Shown: positions 1 through 11,978, counted from the first letter of the stretch. The stretch is DNA of 31,212 nucleotides from Mnemiopsis leidyi (GCA_000226015.1 JH153491.1:15127-46338), one strand, 5' to 3'. Numbers and translations are program-made. The notes: generated by a model not told the origin, from the letters alone.

Positions 1-65
<65 letters not shown>

Positions 66-245
66 GTCTGTGTGTGTCTGTGTGTGCGTGTGTCTGTGTG
101 TGTCTGTGTGTGTCTGTGTCTGTGTCTGTGTCTGTGTCTGTGTCTGTGTGTGGGTGGTTGGGTGGGTGGTTGGGTGGGTGGATGCGTGTGTTGGTAGGTG
201 GTTGGGTGGATGGGTGGGTTGGCGGGCGGGTGGGTGTGTGTGTTT
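1..245. repeat. TG microsatellite grading into G-rich repeat
   Basis: A pure TG run of about 60 bases opens the window. It grades into TGTGTC hexamer-like repeats to about 150, then a GGGTGGTT/GGGTGGA repeat to about 240. The G-rich part (152-178) has five GGG tracts with loops of 1-5 bases, enough for a G-quadruplex on the + strand. The long Cys/Val reading frames through this stretch come from the repeat and are not genes. It lies just upstream of the splice acceptor at 274-275, so it is probably intronic. Confidence 0.95.
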
Positions 246-275
246 GTGTATGAGTGTGTTTGTTTTACTCTCTAG

Positions 276-877
276 CATTACATGTTTAGTTAATGTAATG
301 TATACACACATTATACTTGATAATGAATCTTACATGACATCTAATTCAGACTGTACTGTACAGTTTAGTCAGTGTCCACAAAAAGTGCTAAACTTGGTAA
401 ACGTTCAGGTTTCAGGTCAGACAGATGTTTCGTCTGTAAAACGGCTCTACATATACAATCCAAACTTTCAAGTTCCAAAATCTATGTGGCAAGTTTTGAT
501 GGACAAACTACCAGGCCAGGTAAAATATACTTTTGCGGGAGCTAACTGATCATCATGCATTTAATCAAATTCAATGTTTTAAAATTTTCTTTATCTTAAG
601 ATGAATTCTTTATCGACAGCTTTATACATTTGTAAAATACTGAAACCGCTGAATTCTCAAACCCCCACATTCAGCTATACTTCATGATCTCGCCCCGGGA
701 AGTCCCTAACCTGACCTGCGATTACCTGGACAAGCTGGCTCGGTTGTACTGTGATCTACCAGGGACGGTGACCCACTACCGATACACCATCCCCCTGGGT
801 GACCTCAAGCAAGCGTTACTTGAGAGAGACAGAAGATTTAGTGAGCTGCCTAACAACTTGGAGATTCATGAAATAAC
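276..877 (+). CDS. Two internal exons of an unidentified gene (5' end outside window)
   Basis: Two exons join in phase. Exon a is 276-519, after a ttttactctctag acceptor and ending at a GTAAAA donor in phase 0. Exon b is 675-877, after an acattcag acceptor and ending at a strong GTAAGT donor in phase 2. Together they encode about 148 residues without a stop, including VKRLYIYNPNFQVPKSMW across exon a and CDYLDKLARLYC then THYRYTIPLGDLKQALLERD in exon b. I do not recognise the family. The order hydrophobic strand, YNPNF, amphipathic helix, FMISPRE strand, then a late THYRYTI strand and helix is loosely like the C-terminal half of a class I methyltransferase fold (DOT1-like proteins have a comparable order), but that is only an impression of pattern. 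The gene starts left of the window and must continue beyond 877. Two candidate last exons in the right phase are listed separately (5328-5535 and 9521-9644). Confidence 0.7.
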
Positions 878-1786
878 GTAAGTGTGCTCTTTACTTAATG
901 TCCAGGTTTACTTTAACTGCAATCAGCAGTAAAAAAAGTTGAGCGAATCTGTCTCATATTCATTATTACGTATACAATGGTTTAAGTTAAGAAAATAAGG
1001 AAGTCTACAAAAACGTCATATCTGTTGGTCAAAAGTTTTCGAACCGTTTCAGAAAATCGCTCAATTTTCCAGAAAATGTAGAACTGTTCCAAATCGTGTG
1101 GGTCTTGCATGAGTTCATGACACAGGTGTGAGGGTTGCAATTGTGTGCTCATATTTTAAACCTCAATTGTCCATATGGCTTCGTAATTATCCAATTCTCT
1201 ATACATTTTGCTATGGATAATTAGCCTTTTCCTGCTTTCGTGACTTATCCATGATACACTTGAAATATGTGTGTGTCTCTTAGTGTATGATTAAGTGGTT
1301 ATTAAGTGCTTGTTTACTATTACATTTTTATGTGGGTGTTATGTACAAATTTGACAGATATTGAGCGTTATAGGTAAACTGTAAAGCTGTGGGTTGTAAA
1401 CGTTCACATTAATTTGAACTTACTCGAAAAGAGTCGTAAAATTTCAAAAAGCCATAATTGTAGTTTGACTCATTAACCTGTGCACACGTGAAAAATCAAT
1501 GTAAGTAACCAGGTAATCTTAAATGTATCTAATAGCCGTGGTGCAACATTGTTAACGGTCGAGATATTTCAAAAGGCCAGCTACAGTTAAGCTTGTCTGT
1601 ATTTTTCGACTGTATTTTCCGACTTTCTGACTCTCACGGTTTTCCGCTCATTCCGTGGATTGTACTGGGGAAGGGGGGCTGGAGTAGAACCCTCGGAGAC
1701 GGATCTCAGCACTTCTGGAATAAAAGCTTAATGCTTTTTAAGCTCTATACCACTAAAAGAGTCAAATTTTTACAGTGGTTGTTACT

Positions 1787-2128
1787 TGTTAGGTTACAGT
1801 GGTAGTAAGGCCAGGGTACAGTGGTTGTATGGTTACAGTAGTTGTTAGGTTACAGTTGTTGTTGGGCTACAGTGGTTGTTAGGTTACAGTGGTTGTTAGG
1901 TTACAGTAGTTGTTTAGGCTACAGTGGTTGTTGGGCTACAGTGGTTGTTAGGTTACAGTGGTTGTTAGGTTACAGTGGTTGTTAGGTTACAGTGGTTGTT
2001 AGGTTACAGTGGTTGTTAGGTTACAGTGGTTGTTAGGTTACAGTGGTTGTTGGGCTACAGTGGTTGTTGGGCTACAGTGGTAGTTTGGCTACAGTGGTTG
2101 TTGGGCTACAGTGGTTGTTACTTGTTAG
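1787..2128. repeat. 17-bp minisatellite (GGTTACAGTGGTTGTTA)
   Basis: Around 19-20 tandem copies of a 17-bp unit, GGTTACAGTGGTTGTTA, are seen. A common variant carries GGGCTACAG in place of AGGTTACAG, and a few copies have small insertions. The variants are interspersed, so the array looks old or homogenised by exchange rather than freshly expanded. Confidence 0.95.
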
Positions 2129-2219
2129 GACTTAGGTTACAGTTGGGTTAACAGTTACAAGGTAACAATTCCTTTCAAAGATGCCAAATCTCATGGTCGA
2201 TCTGCACGTGTATTGTGTA

Positions 2220-2318
2220 TACTTGTACAGTGTACAGTGTGTAACACTTGTACAGTGTACAGTGTGTAACACTTGTACAGTGTACAGTGTGTAACACTTG
2301 TACAGTGTACAGTGTACA
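2220..2318. repeat. 25-bp tandem repeat, four copies
   Basis: Nearly identical 25-bp units (ACTTGTACAGTGTACAGTGTGTAAC) repeat about four times. TGTACAGTGTACA inside each unit is close to palindromic. The minus-strand reading frame across the array (Thr/Val/His-rich) is repeat-derived and was not called as a gene. Confidence 0.93.
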
Positions 2319-3287
2319 CGATTGTTACCGCCCAACTTGATCATTCTAAGTAGACCAAGCCCCATTGGTCTCTGAGTTGTTAACTAAGTTGTCATATATT
2401 GTAAACTAGTGTCTACTATGAAAGAACTTCATTCAGTCTTGTTACGGCAGTTTAATTGCAGTGTAACAGTATAACCCGTGATCAAACATTCAACAGCTTC
2501 CCGTTCAAATTATACTGGCATTTTTATTAAGTGCATACTTCGCAGCACTAATAAATCATTGCGCAATACTTTGCAATGATACTTTTACTTATTGTAATTC
2601 ATGATGTAAACCTGGCCTTGGCCCTTGACTAGCCCCTAATTTTTGGGCGTCTAAAGACTGCAATTTTATCCTACTTAGATACTATTTAGAGGATAGAAAT
2701 TATAGAGGCTAGAAATAGATTCCATATCTTGCTTGAGGCGGTGGCTTGAGTCAATGGGAACTTGAACTTCTCGGAAACTACCTTTATCATGTTTATTGAA
2801 TCTCAAGTTGAGCGCTATTAGATCATGGTCCGAGCAGCCGAGAATCTCAAAAGTACTTGAATATGAAATCTAGTCAAATTGGAAAAGATAAGATAAACTG
2901 GGTATATTTTATTTCTATGCATATGTAACTAATCTACATTGATTCCACGAAGCCATGGTTATGTGAATAAAGTAGTATATACTTCGTCGTTTTGATTGTT
3001 TTATGTCCCGTTTAAAGGCCCTTTGACTCGAATTTTAAACATATTTATAATTTAAGCCATGTTGCAGTATGCACAACATTGTTTATACATAGTAGTAAAA
3101 TTATTTATGATAGGTATTTAGTACAATCATATTTTACATACGTGACTATTATCTTGCAATATATTTAGTACTGCTCATATTTCAGAGTTACCATTGTATT
3201 GTAACCGTTACTGTTACGTTGTATTCGCCACTGACAAGTCAACAGTACACTTCATGTATACTGTTCACTACAACGCTATACGTGAAG

Positions 3288-3405
3288 AATACAATACACA
3301 TACAATACACGTTACAACAAGCGGCTGCGTAGTATCACAGGTCTATAATACAATACACATACAATACACGTTACAACAAGCGGCTGCGTAGTATCACAGG
3401 TCTAT
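3288..3405. repeat. 59-bp perfect tandem duplication
   Basis: Two adjacent copies (3288-3346 and 3347-3405) of a 59-bp unit starting AATACAATACACATACAATA and including GCGGCTGCGTAGTATCACAG are identical as far as I can read. Perfect identity suggests a recent duplication. Confidence 0.93.
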
Positions 3406-5144
3406 AATTGTCTATATAACTGGAACTGCCGAAATAAGAGACACGATAATTGTTTTTGTTTATTCATTACAATTAGCAGTTTATGTGATATCAACATTTT
3501 CATGAATCTTCTATAATCGTTCAGCTTAACGAACAATCATTCCTGCCAAAACAATAAAGTCCATTTGGACTTGTACAAGTCCATATAGACTTTTACAATG
3601 TACACTTTACATTTTGTAAAGTTCAATCTGTTGCAGTGAAGTGCCCCGAAACTTGAGCTCGTGTAAATGACATAGCTGCAATAATTAGTTAGTAATATGA
3701 CACCTGCAATGTACCTTCAGTTTGCTTGTCTGGAGATTCTCATGATAATACATTATTACATTGAAACTGTGCTTTTCAAACTCACTATTCACACACTTGC
3801 TAATAAGCTTGTCACGTAGATCTTTTGTCAAGTTAATCGTGAAAGTTACTTTTGCGTTTCACTTGACTGAAGATGTGCGTGACGATTATTTTAGTCTTGT
3901 TCATCATGAAACTGACAACACAAGTGCCTATTCGTTACACCATAGACATGCTGCGTAGAACTGTGCTAGAATTTAAGGATAGATTTAATTTTTTAATTTA
4001 AGGATAGATTTAAATGAAATGATAAATACGTTATGATAATCCATAATTAGAGTATTTTGCAAAATTTAATAGATTATTTTTAAGTTATTCATCAATCGTA
4101 ATACAGTATTGTCACCTAAGTACTGAGCCTACTTTGTACAACTGTAACGGAGCTGTCGTAGCAGAGAAGTATATAGATCATTATCATGATTATACCCTGT
4201 CTTATTTTTTCAACTTTAAAGCAGGGAGGAAATATAAAGCTTTGTTGAAGCGGCTTAAACGAAAAGATCTATATCTGAACTTATTATTTTTTAATTTCAT
4301 TACTATACCAAAAGGCTCATGAAAATTGGAAATTTTCCTTTTCTCTGAGGAATAGGTCCATGGATGTGACAATAAGGTTTATAATGCGAGCTTTAGACTA
4401 CTCAGCTTGTACATCAAAAGTAAAGACTAAAGATAAAAGAAGGAATTGAATTGTTTAGTATTCCTGTTTTTCTCAGCGAAGTTTTATAATGAACTGAACT
4501 GATGGGATGGTCAGTGGTCATGTACATTTTATCAAGTCTTCTAAATAGTCTTGTTCATGTCATGGAAAAGCTGATCTTTGGTCGCAACCCCAGAAAGAGA
4601 CTACCTACAAGCCTCTTCACATCAGTTCCAGTTGCTTTGTCACTTTTACATGTTTTAGGATAAAGGCAAGGTGTTAACAAACGAAATTAATTGATGTAAA
4701 AGAAAAGCGAAGGAAAGTTTTTACGTACAACAGTGACGATATTTTGATCTATAATAAAGAAGTGCATCAGTGCCGTTAATTTTCTTCAGTCTACCATAAT
4801 ACCAAGATCAACTGAGAGGTTCAATTTTTCTCAATTTTTCTCAGAAGTCCCTATTCTACACTTCATTCTCAGCGAAATAAAAATGTTGAACAATATGATT
4901 CTTTAAAAGATATTGATACCTCACGGTCGTACGAGTTTAAAGAAAAATTAAACCTTAAATGCTCAAGTGCTACCGTATTACAAGTTACAATATTCTGGAC
5001 AGATCACCGACATAGCCACTCCATACCACAGACTTTTGTTTCATAAAGTTTAGAGTGTTATTATTCCTTATTTGGATAGTTGTGTTTGGGATTTATTGAC
5101 TGTAATATTGTAGTTATTAGCTGATACAGCAAGGTGGCGAAGTT

Positions 5145-5312
5145 AAACTATCTCATTTGTTGTTGTCAGCATTCAAACTATCTCATTTGTTGTTAGCATT
5201 CAAACTATCTCATTTGTTGTCAGCATTCAAACTATCTCATTTGTTGTCAGCATTCAAACTATCTCATTTGTTGTTAGCATTCAAACTATCTCATTTGTTG
5301 TCAGCATATCTC
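5145..5312. repeat. 24/27-bp minisatellite (CAAACTATCTCATTTGTTGT)
   Basis: About six copies of a unit made of CAAACTATCTCATTTGTTGT plus CAGCATT or TAGCATT, each about 27 bp with 24-bp and 30-bp variants. The array ends directly before a long T-run and the tttgtttcag acceptor-like sequence at 5321-5327. Confidence 0.92.
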
Positions 5313-5327
5313 ATTTTTTTGTTTCAG

Positions 5328-5535
5328 TAGTAGAATTGCGAAAATGTATATAAATTTGTGCAGCTCTAATGGAATGTTGGATAACATGCAACACCGTAAA
5401 TTAAAGAGTGTTCTCAGTGTTAATTGTCAACTAATTACTTGTAGTGTCAAAAGCAGTTTCTCAGAAACTGTGGGAGCTCATTTCATTGCATCGCCCGGTC
5501 AACGTGTTTATGGCCCTCAGAGAGAGACCCGTTGA
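5328..5535 (+). CDS. Candidate terminal exon of the left gene (alternative 1)
   Basis: A strong acceptor (T-run then gtttcag, AG at 5326-5327) precedes a 208-base open stretch. The reading frame that completes the phase-2 codon left by the 877 donor runs 68 residues to TGA at 5533-5535. An AATAAA poly(A) signal follows at 5542-5547. The peptide (for example KMYINLCSSNGMLDN, ending GQRVYGPQRETR) matches nothing I know, and its composition is only moderately protein-like. It is supported by phase, acceptor quality and the poly(A) signal, and weakened by the lack of recognisable homology and by the close spacing of stop and poly(A) signal. It is mutually exclusive with 9521-9644 as the last exon unless splicing is alternative. 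Confidence 0.3.
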
Positions 5536-6462
5536 TCAGGCAATAAAAAAAATTTGCAAAATTTTAAGTTAAAAGCTTAATGTATTAGGTAATACGAGCC
5601 AATGAAATTTGATATTCACTTCTTCTCAACTGATAGTTCCGTTTCAGGAGGTGAGGAGACCTGGAGTAGATACAAAGTTCCTCACTCAGAGGTAAGCCAT
5701 GACGTCGTGTCACGTGATCTGTGCTGCGTGTTAATGGTTGCTAAGCAACCTTCAAGTCAGTTCCAACTTCCAGTGATGCCTTGTTGCATGTGTACTGTGT
5801 TTAGAGGATGTATTCTAAATATTAAGCGTAAGCCAAAATTTCAAATTTCTAGTTTTATCTACTAGATTTATTTAGTGCTGTGAGTGTACATCTTAATGGG
5901 TTCTATCAGTGTGTGGCGACACACACTGTATAGCGAGCGGCAAAATAGGAACTTTGGTAATTTAATGTCCGACATACACAATTGTACATATGAAATATTC
6001 ACACCAAGCAACTGACACAATTCAGAAAATCAAGTACTGTAGGCAGTAGGTTAGCTGTTGAAGTTAGAGATGATGTTCTAGAGCCGTTCGTCATATGATC
6101 TCCACATAGCTGCTCGTGGCCCAGGCTGTGCCCTCATCATCATCTTTGCGGGGGAATTGTAAAAATTTAGCTAGTAGAGTTGATTGTACAGGAACTTAAA
6201 GCACCATAATGGGAATCAATTGCACGTATTATGTTTTGATTCTAAGAGGACGTATTTTAGGATATTGCAAAAAGAAAGTTTTTCCGAGAATTTCCAGATC
6301 GCCTGTTGAAGTTTGAATATACCTACAAAAATAACCTGTTTAACTGTCACAGTGAATATCATTCAGACAGAAAATGTCATTGTGTATACATGCAGTTTAT
6401 CACAATATATAAAAAATACTTGTCATTTCCTAGCAGACGATGATTTAAGTAGACTTCAAACA

Positions 6463-6590
6463 ATTTCTCACTACACACTTTACAGTACACACTACACACT
6501 ATACACTACACACTACTCACTACTCACTACACACTACACTCTACACACTACACACTATACACAATACACACTGCACACTGTATGCAGTAT
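6463..6590. repeat. CACTACACACTA simple repeat
   Basis: A low-complexity run of CACTACACACTATACACTACTCACTA-type units. The coding frame across it (Tyr/Thr/His-rich) is repeat-derived and was not called. Confidence 0.9.
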
Positions 6591-7063
6591 AACGCTAAGC
6601 AGGATGTAGAATGTGTTAAGTAGAATGTAGATGTGTGTACAAACACAGCAATTTCACTATTGAGCTACAGAATAGCGAAGAATGGAATAAACTCGTAATG
6701 TACAATAGAGAGACGAAAAAGAAACAAAACAAAAAGTCGTAAAATCACTGGTTCATGTTACTGTGAAGTATGACTTTCTTTTCAAAAAGACTGGGTACCA
6801 CGAAAGATAACATTTTACAATAAAGTGAACATTTCCAAATTTTGTATGAACTCCTGTGCCTGTACTCATGCCTGTACTCCTATATTCGCTTTCTAATTTC
6901 GACGGCACACGCTTTCATCTAACATCTAGTCTGAGCTCGTGTCCCGTAATCAAAACATCTTCTGCAACGAGAATTTATGCTATTTCAGTCAGGAAAGCGC
7001 AATAACATTTATTATAGTTGCGCGCTGTACATTCTAATTTCACGCGCGCGCTCGATCGATTGA

Positions 7064-7949
7064 TGAGTTTTGCTTTCGGGTTATTGAACGCCTCTCACTT
7101 TTAATCACTTTGAATCACTTAATTAACTTACTCGGGATTATTATGACCGGGATAATGTTGTGGGTTTTTGGGGATTTTGCCATATTTTCCCCGTTTTTTT
7201 ATTTTTAACAGCCATAATAAATACCGCCCACTCAGCTTTTGGGGTTCCCAAGGGGTATGGGTCGTCATATCGTAATCGTTGTCTCACATCTACTAGATAA
7301 GACTATTGAAGCAAACAGCGAATTTTATCCGAATTTATTTTTCTCATTCTGTATAAAATTTTCAATTTCACGTGTTTTTCGTTTTATATTGTCTTGGATA
7401 CCAGCCAATTTTTATGAAATAGGGTTCAATTAAAAATAGCTTATTGATCGATACATACCACCAAAATTATAAAAAAATACAGTCGTCGAATCCAAGTCAA
7501 GAAAATATTATTGCTTAAACGCCGTAGTTAAAGCACTTAGTACAATTTAACAGGTGAGTAAATTTAAAAATTGAAATCGTGAAAATTGGATGAAACAAAC
7601 GATGTCAAAGTGGTTATGCATGAATTAAAACATCAACAATTACAATACAATGATCACGCAATAGTTACTGTTGGGAAAACCGTTTATAAAAGAAATAGAA
7701 ACAAACTAAATTTCTGTAATTTTTGTATTTTCTGCAATTTAAAAATTGAAAGGTTATGCACTTGTAGAATTCCGTCCGGGATAATGTGGCGGGTTTTGGA
7801 CTATTTCGCCATATTTTTTCCGGTTTTATTTTTTATTACCGACTGTAATAATCCCAAGTAAGGTAAATTATTCAGTTTGAATATTTCATTTCATTCCAAC
7901 AGGCAACAGCATGCTCGATTCGCGTTCAATAACCCAAAAGCAAAACTCA
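7064..7949. mobile_element. Non-autonomous element with 27-bp terminal inverted repeats (candidate)
   Basis: TGAGTTTTGCTTTCGGGTTA at the left (7064-7090) and its reverse complement at the right (7923-7949) match over 27 bases with one difference. They enclose about 830 bp without a transposase-like reading frame. Inside lies a degenerate direct repeat of about 75 bp, 7147-7220 and 7776-7851, both starting CCGGGATAATG and sharing GCCATATTTT. No clear target-site duplication was found, so the exact ends and the superfamily are uncertain. It could be a miniature DNA transposon or an older insertion whose repeats have decayed. Confidence 0.5.
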
Positions 7950-9129
7950 TTCGAAAATTTTCACCTCTTATCTGTCGGGAAAGATAATTACCCTTATTTG
8001 TTATTAGATTGGACCTTCAGAAATTCTGTGGTTTAATTTAGTCCCTTACACGACCTTTTTCTAAGTACTTAGCACTTTGTCATAAATATAGGTACTGTGA
8101 ATATGTCTGTTAAGTGAACCGTAAAATCACGAAATAATTGCCCATTTAAGAGGGAAGCCTACTTAAAATAACATAATTAATGTCATTCCTTTCAGGATTA
8201 ATTACCGCTTCTGCATCAGAAAAGATTTCCTGTGACCTCATACGATATGGTGGCGTAATTAATCACTTTAATGAGGAACCAAACCTTGGACATTAGAAAT
8301 GATGCGAATTTAAAGTTAAATTTAAAGTTAAATCTACCGCAACATGTATATATTTTCAATGTTTTACGTTTTTTCGTCAAGTACGTGCACGTAGTATTTT
8401 GGTTTGGGTTCAAGATACTTTTCCCCATGCAATAAAGCTACTACAAATGCAACCTTTAACCTGAGATTTAATTTAGCTTTTGTATTTACAAAGGTTTTGT
8501 CAAGAAATTCTTTCAAGTCCGATATATAGTAATATTAGTTAACATTTTATACGATATGAACTGACTCGAACGGGCTCTGCTATCAAATACGCGATGTAAG
8601 GGATTTCTTATTATATAATTCTAATTGTTACGTTCTAAGCATTTAGTGTGTCGCCATACTCTGAGTTTCGTTTGGCATTGTGTGCCTCAAATTGATATTA
8701 TGTTATTCTAATCTAATAAATGCAGTTTTCTCATGTAATTTACATAGAATGATTAGTTAAAGACTACTTCGCTTTGACTTCAATGAAGCCAAAGTGTTCT
8801 CTGCTTTTCCTTTCACCGTTGTATTTAACAAAACAGGAAAATTATTGTTTTTGTGGCATTTTTGGCATTTATTTGATCACGGAATTTTTGTTTAACCTGA
8901 TATTTTGAAATGCCGATCTGTTACATAATTACACTTATATAGTTGCACTTATAAATTTGTATTCGCATGAATTGTTACTACTGGGTTCTTACTATAACTA
9001 TTAACTGAACGTTGTATTAAAATTTGCTTATTTAAATTGTTGCTTCATTTTTAGTCTGACAAACGAAAAGGCCTCGAAAAGGGCATTATGACCTAATGAG
9101 AAAATGATCGAGGATCAAATTATTAGCTC

Positions 9130-9325
9130 TTATCCATTAAAATTCGAATATCTGATGTACGACACCACGGTTTGTTGGGAGTCTGTTTCTATAAGGCAGA
9201 CTTGGTTCTGGTAGATTAGACCGTCAGCCGAGATTCTATATTCTACGTGTTGAATGTCGCACATCTCTGCTTCTCTGTCACATCTGGACGTCACCGTCGC
9301 ATGTACATCAGGACTACTCAAAACG
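9130..9325 (-). CDS. Candidate terminal exon of an unidentified minus-strand gene
   Basis: The minus-strand frame is open from an acceptor-like ttaaacag (AG complement at 9326-9327) to TAA, 64 residues. The peptide includes CDREAEMCDIQHVEYRISAD and ends VVSYIRYSNFNG, which reads like a folded extracellular segment with three cysteines. The exon begins with one base of a split codon. A plus-strand frame is also open over much of the same stretch, which lowers confidence. Other minus-strand candidates upstream (10773-10946, 11979-12056, 13004-13088) do not chain to it in phase without further exons. Confidence 0.3.
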
Positions 9326-9520
9326 CTGTTTAACCATCGCGTACTTCACAGAGTTTAATTTAGAGTTCATGTAATCTTTCTCTTAGCAATCGTTTTACTG
9401 TCCGTCTTCGACTTTCCATTTGCTCCTTGCCATCCTTCCCCCGTTAAAAGATGTCACAAATGTGTCGTTTCGATATTTACTGGGCGCTGTGTTGCTCTCT
9501 CTCTAGTAAGGTCCCCTCAG

Positions 9521-9644
9521 ACAGGTTCTCAGGCAATCCGATGTGAGCCAGAAAACTTGGAACCCGATCCAAGACCGCATGTTTCTCAGGAACCTACTCA
9601 GAACCTCACACACGGACCCACACAATCCTGCCGTCTACCACTTG
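9521..9644 (+). CDS. Candidate terminal exon of the left gene (alternative 2)
   Basis: After gtcccctcag (AG at 9519-9520) a frame in the exact phase left by the 877 donor runs 41 residues to TAA at 9642-9644, including TWNPIQDRMFLRNLLRTSHT. The composition is strikingly protein-like. A second frame through the same stretch is also open because local GC is higher, and an alternative acceptor at 9505-9506 gives only a short tail. If used, the intron from 877 would be 8.6 kb, far longer than introns elsewhere in the window. Confidence 0.3.
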
Positions 9645-10772
9645 TAACTGCAAGCAAAAATAGCTGCCATTATAACACGGTGGGGAGTATAAGTATAAGT
9701 AATAGTATAACAACGGCTGGTGGTCCATTACTGGCTCCCTGTTTCCGGTACTACACGCGCTGTCTGCTACAGAGCCGTACAGAGTTCGTGTTTAACTGTC
9801 TTCCATCTCCTGTCCGCTGTTTTTAAGTTTGTTAATAGCTCAATCATTTTGGATGTCAATTCTTAAATCAAACCTGCAAATCTTAAATCATAGTGTGGTC
9901 AAGGGTGTGATTAATGTGATCAAACTTCCTTTTTCGTGCTTATTAATTGCGAGTGTTGTGACGCCTTCCATGACTTGAGGAACTTCATATTAGCCAACAT
10001 GCATACTTTTAAGTACAAGTTTTGCAAACCACTGTGTATCTAGAGTTTGAGTGGGTATTAAACTCCACGCCTGTAGTAAAGCTTACTGAACGTTAAGTTT
10101 TAAGTTCTAGTTTTAGTCAAACTTTGTAACTGGTCGCTGGATTTAATAACTTTGTCTTTGGTCCACAGTCTTTGTTTTTTGAGTTGTCACAATTTCACTG
10201 GACCTGCAATTGTGCAGAGAGCAGCCACGCAGTCACACGATCGTGTGACCAACGAGTTGTCTTTCACCTCACAGTGGCTCTGTGACATGCAAGCAAACCA
10301 TGCAACTACCAAAGTACTAAATTAACAAGGTAGATCTGTGCTTATATCATCCAATAACGTTACAGTCTTGCTTTAAGACATCAGCTCTGCCAGTGTTATA
10401 GCGGCCTAGTAAAACTAAAATTATCTTGGTCGTCCGCGGATAAACGCTGCGTTTTGCGGCGAATAATTACTTGATTTTCGTAAGTAGTCCTAATTTCTAC
10501 TGCTTCAGTTCTTTGTTGATGACTAGATCATCTGCTGCAATTTTACTTTTCTGTTGTGAAACAACCTCTTTTTAAATTGAAATACAGGATCGTTTTCTGT
10601 GTCATCTGCGATATTTTAGGTCAGCATGTTTCTTCATCTTATTTCTTATTATTATTCGACGTTTTAAATTTAAATTCCCTTTTTTCAATCCCTTTTCTCT
10701 TTGCCATCATTTCTCTGCCATCGAAATAGTATATCGTTGTGAAATATAGTATAAGTTCCGTTTCAGGATTAC
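9645..10772. other. Gene-free stretch
   Basis: No gene was found. It holds an 18-bp perfect palindrome at 10232-10249 and one acceptor-like site (ttcacctcacag, ending at 10275) followed by a 16-codon open frame, WLCDMQANHATTKVLN then stop, that could not be tied to any gene. Confidence 0.45.
10232..10249. repeat. 18-bp perfect palindrome
   Basis: GTCACACGATCGTGTGAC reads the same on both strands. It could be a dimeric transcription-factor site or chance. Nothing nearby shows a function. Confidence 0.6.
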
Positions 10773-10946
10773 CATTACTTTGCCACGTTTTACTCAACAA
10801 ATTGTCGAAAGCCGTGTTTCTAGTTGGCTCTATGATATAACCACTAAAGTGCAACGTTTCAACTGAGTGCAAAGTGGTTTCCCAACGTCTACCAACTTCA
10901 AGTTTTGGAGTATCACAAGTGCTGGGGTGGTCCCGACACTGATTTT
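10773..10946 (-). CDS. Candidate exon of an unidentified minus-strand gene
   Basis: The minus-strand frame is open for 106 codons (10639-10959), one of the longest non-repeat frames in this region. Reasonable splice limits are an acceptor ending CTAG just above 10946 and a GTAATC donor just below 10773, giving about 57 residues with segments CRDHPSTCDTPKLEVGRRWE and LHFSGYIIEPTRNTAFDNLL. The composition is protein-like, but I recognise no family. Phase is in 1, out 1. The frame also runs unspliced to a stop in a Lys/Asn-rich tail, so it may instead be an old terminal exon or a decayed mobile-element fragment. Confidence 0.35.
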
Positions 10947-11978
10947 CTAGTTTTATCAATTCGCTTTAAAACTTCATGTGCATCTTCTGGTATCAGATCG
11001 GCTTTATTATTGGGCTTGAGTCATGATTCATAGATAGCACCCAGAACGTGAAAGGTCAATAGTTATGGAATTTTAATTATAAACACATGAACATAGTTGT
11101 TACAATTACATATCGATACTATCGGATTCTTTCAGCCAGTGCTTCAGATTTGCAGCTCATAAAGTAGAATTGCAGCTCATGGTGCAATGAGTAATGTCTT
11201 CACTTCCGTACTTTTCTGTCTGCACACTAAGCATTAGATCTTTATAGTTACTCATTACTGCTCTCAGAAGTCAGACCCTGAGGTAGGTTATTGCTCCTAG
11301 TTTAAGTTATTGCTCTCAGTTATAGCTCTCAGTTTGTCCACAATAAATCTACTCCACAACCACTGTGTACATGTAAAGCATTGCCACCTATCGTTAATGA
11401 TAATGGTGCTTGGAGAGTGTAGGAAATTACGTTATCCTCCCGCCCCGTCATTGGCCAGTTCGCTTGCATGTGCTCTCAGAGCTGTGTCACGTGACTCTTA
11501 GGAAAAGTGCACGTGCAAAAAGCGCCTGATAATTCTTCAGACCCCTCTAAATCGGGCACACTTCTTGACGTTATTGTTTGTAAAAAACTTGCTTGGTCGA
11601 ATCTTAGCTGACCTCGATTGGATTGACTTTCCCCGATTAATGAAACTTGGGCCGGTGCCTTTTAACACGATGGTGTGAAACCTGAGCCCGTACCCTCAGT
11701 CGGTTACAGATGTTGGCTCGATTGTTGTTTCCTTAACCAAAGCAAAGATTCATTTTGACTTTTTTCAATTATTCTTTATGCATTATCATGTGTTCATGCC
11801 CAATAATTATCATTAAAGCTTTTCATTTCTTGTAAGTTAGAATTTACAAAAGCGAGATCAGCGAGACTGTAGTTGAAGGTGAGAAATCCTGAATGGCATA
11901 AAATGTGTTAAACTTAAATTCGTCAGTACCTTGGCCTTGCCGTATGGCTACAAATAGTCAAATAAATCCGGCACCTAC

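Larger units (their letters stand above)
878..5327. other. Long gene-free stretch (probable intron) with minisatellites
   Basis: No convincing exon was found on either strand. The stretch is AT-rich, with stop codons in all frames apart from short repeat-derived reading frames. It contains minisatellites at 1787-2128, 2220-2318, 3288-3405 and 5145-5312, described separately. It begins at the GTAAGT donor of the left gene and is best read as that gene's intron. Confidence 0.55.
5536..9129. other. Gene-poor stretch
   Basis: Apart from the simple repeat at 6463-6590 and the inverted-repeat element at 7064-7949, I see no supported gene. A 44-base open segment at 5648-5691 is bounded by gtttcag and GTAAGC and could encode GEETWSRYKVPHSE. 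It needs a phase-1 partner, which I could not find. Confidence 0.45.

Noticed and set aside
2-549. Long Cys/Val-rich reading frames through the first 250 bases
   Set aside because: They are translations of the TG/TGTGTC microsatellite. Only the part from 276 is supported as an exon.
2132-2365. Minus-strand 77-codon frame (Tyr/Thr/His/Cys-rich)
   Set aside because: It is generated by the 25-bp tandem repeat and has no independent support.
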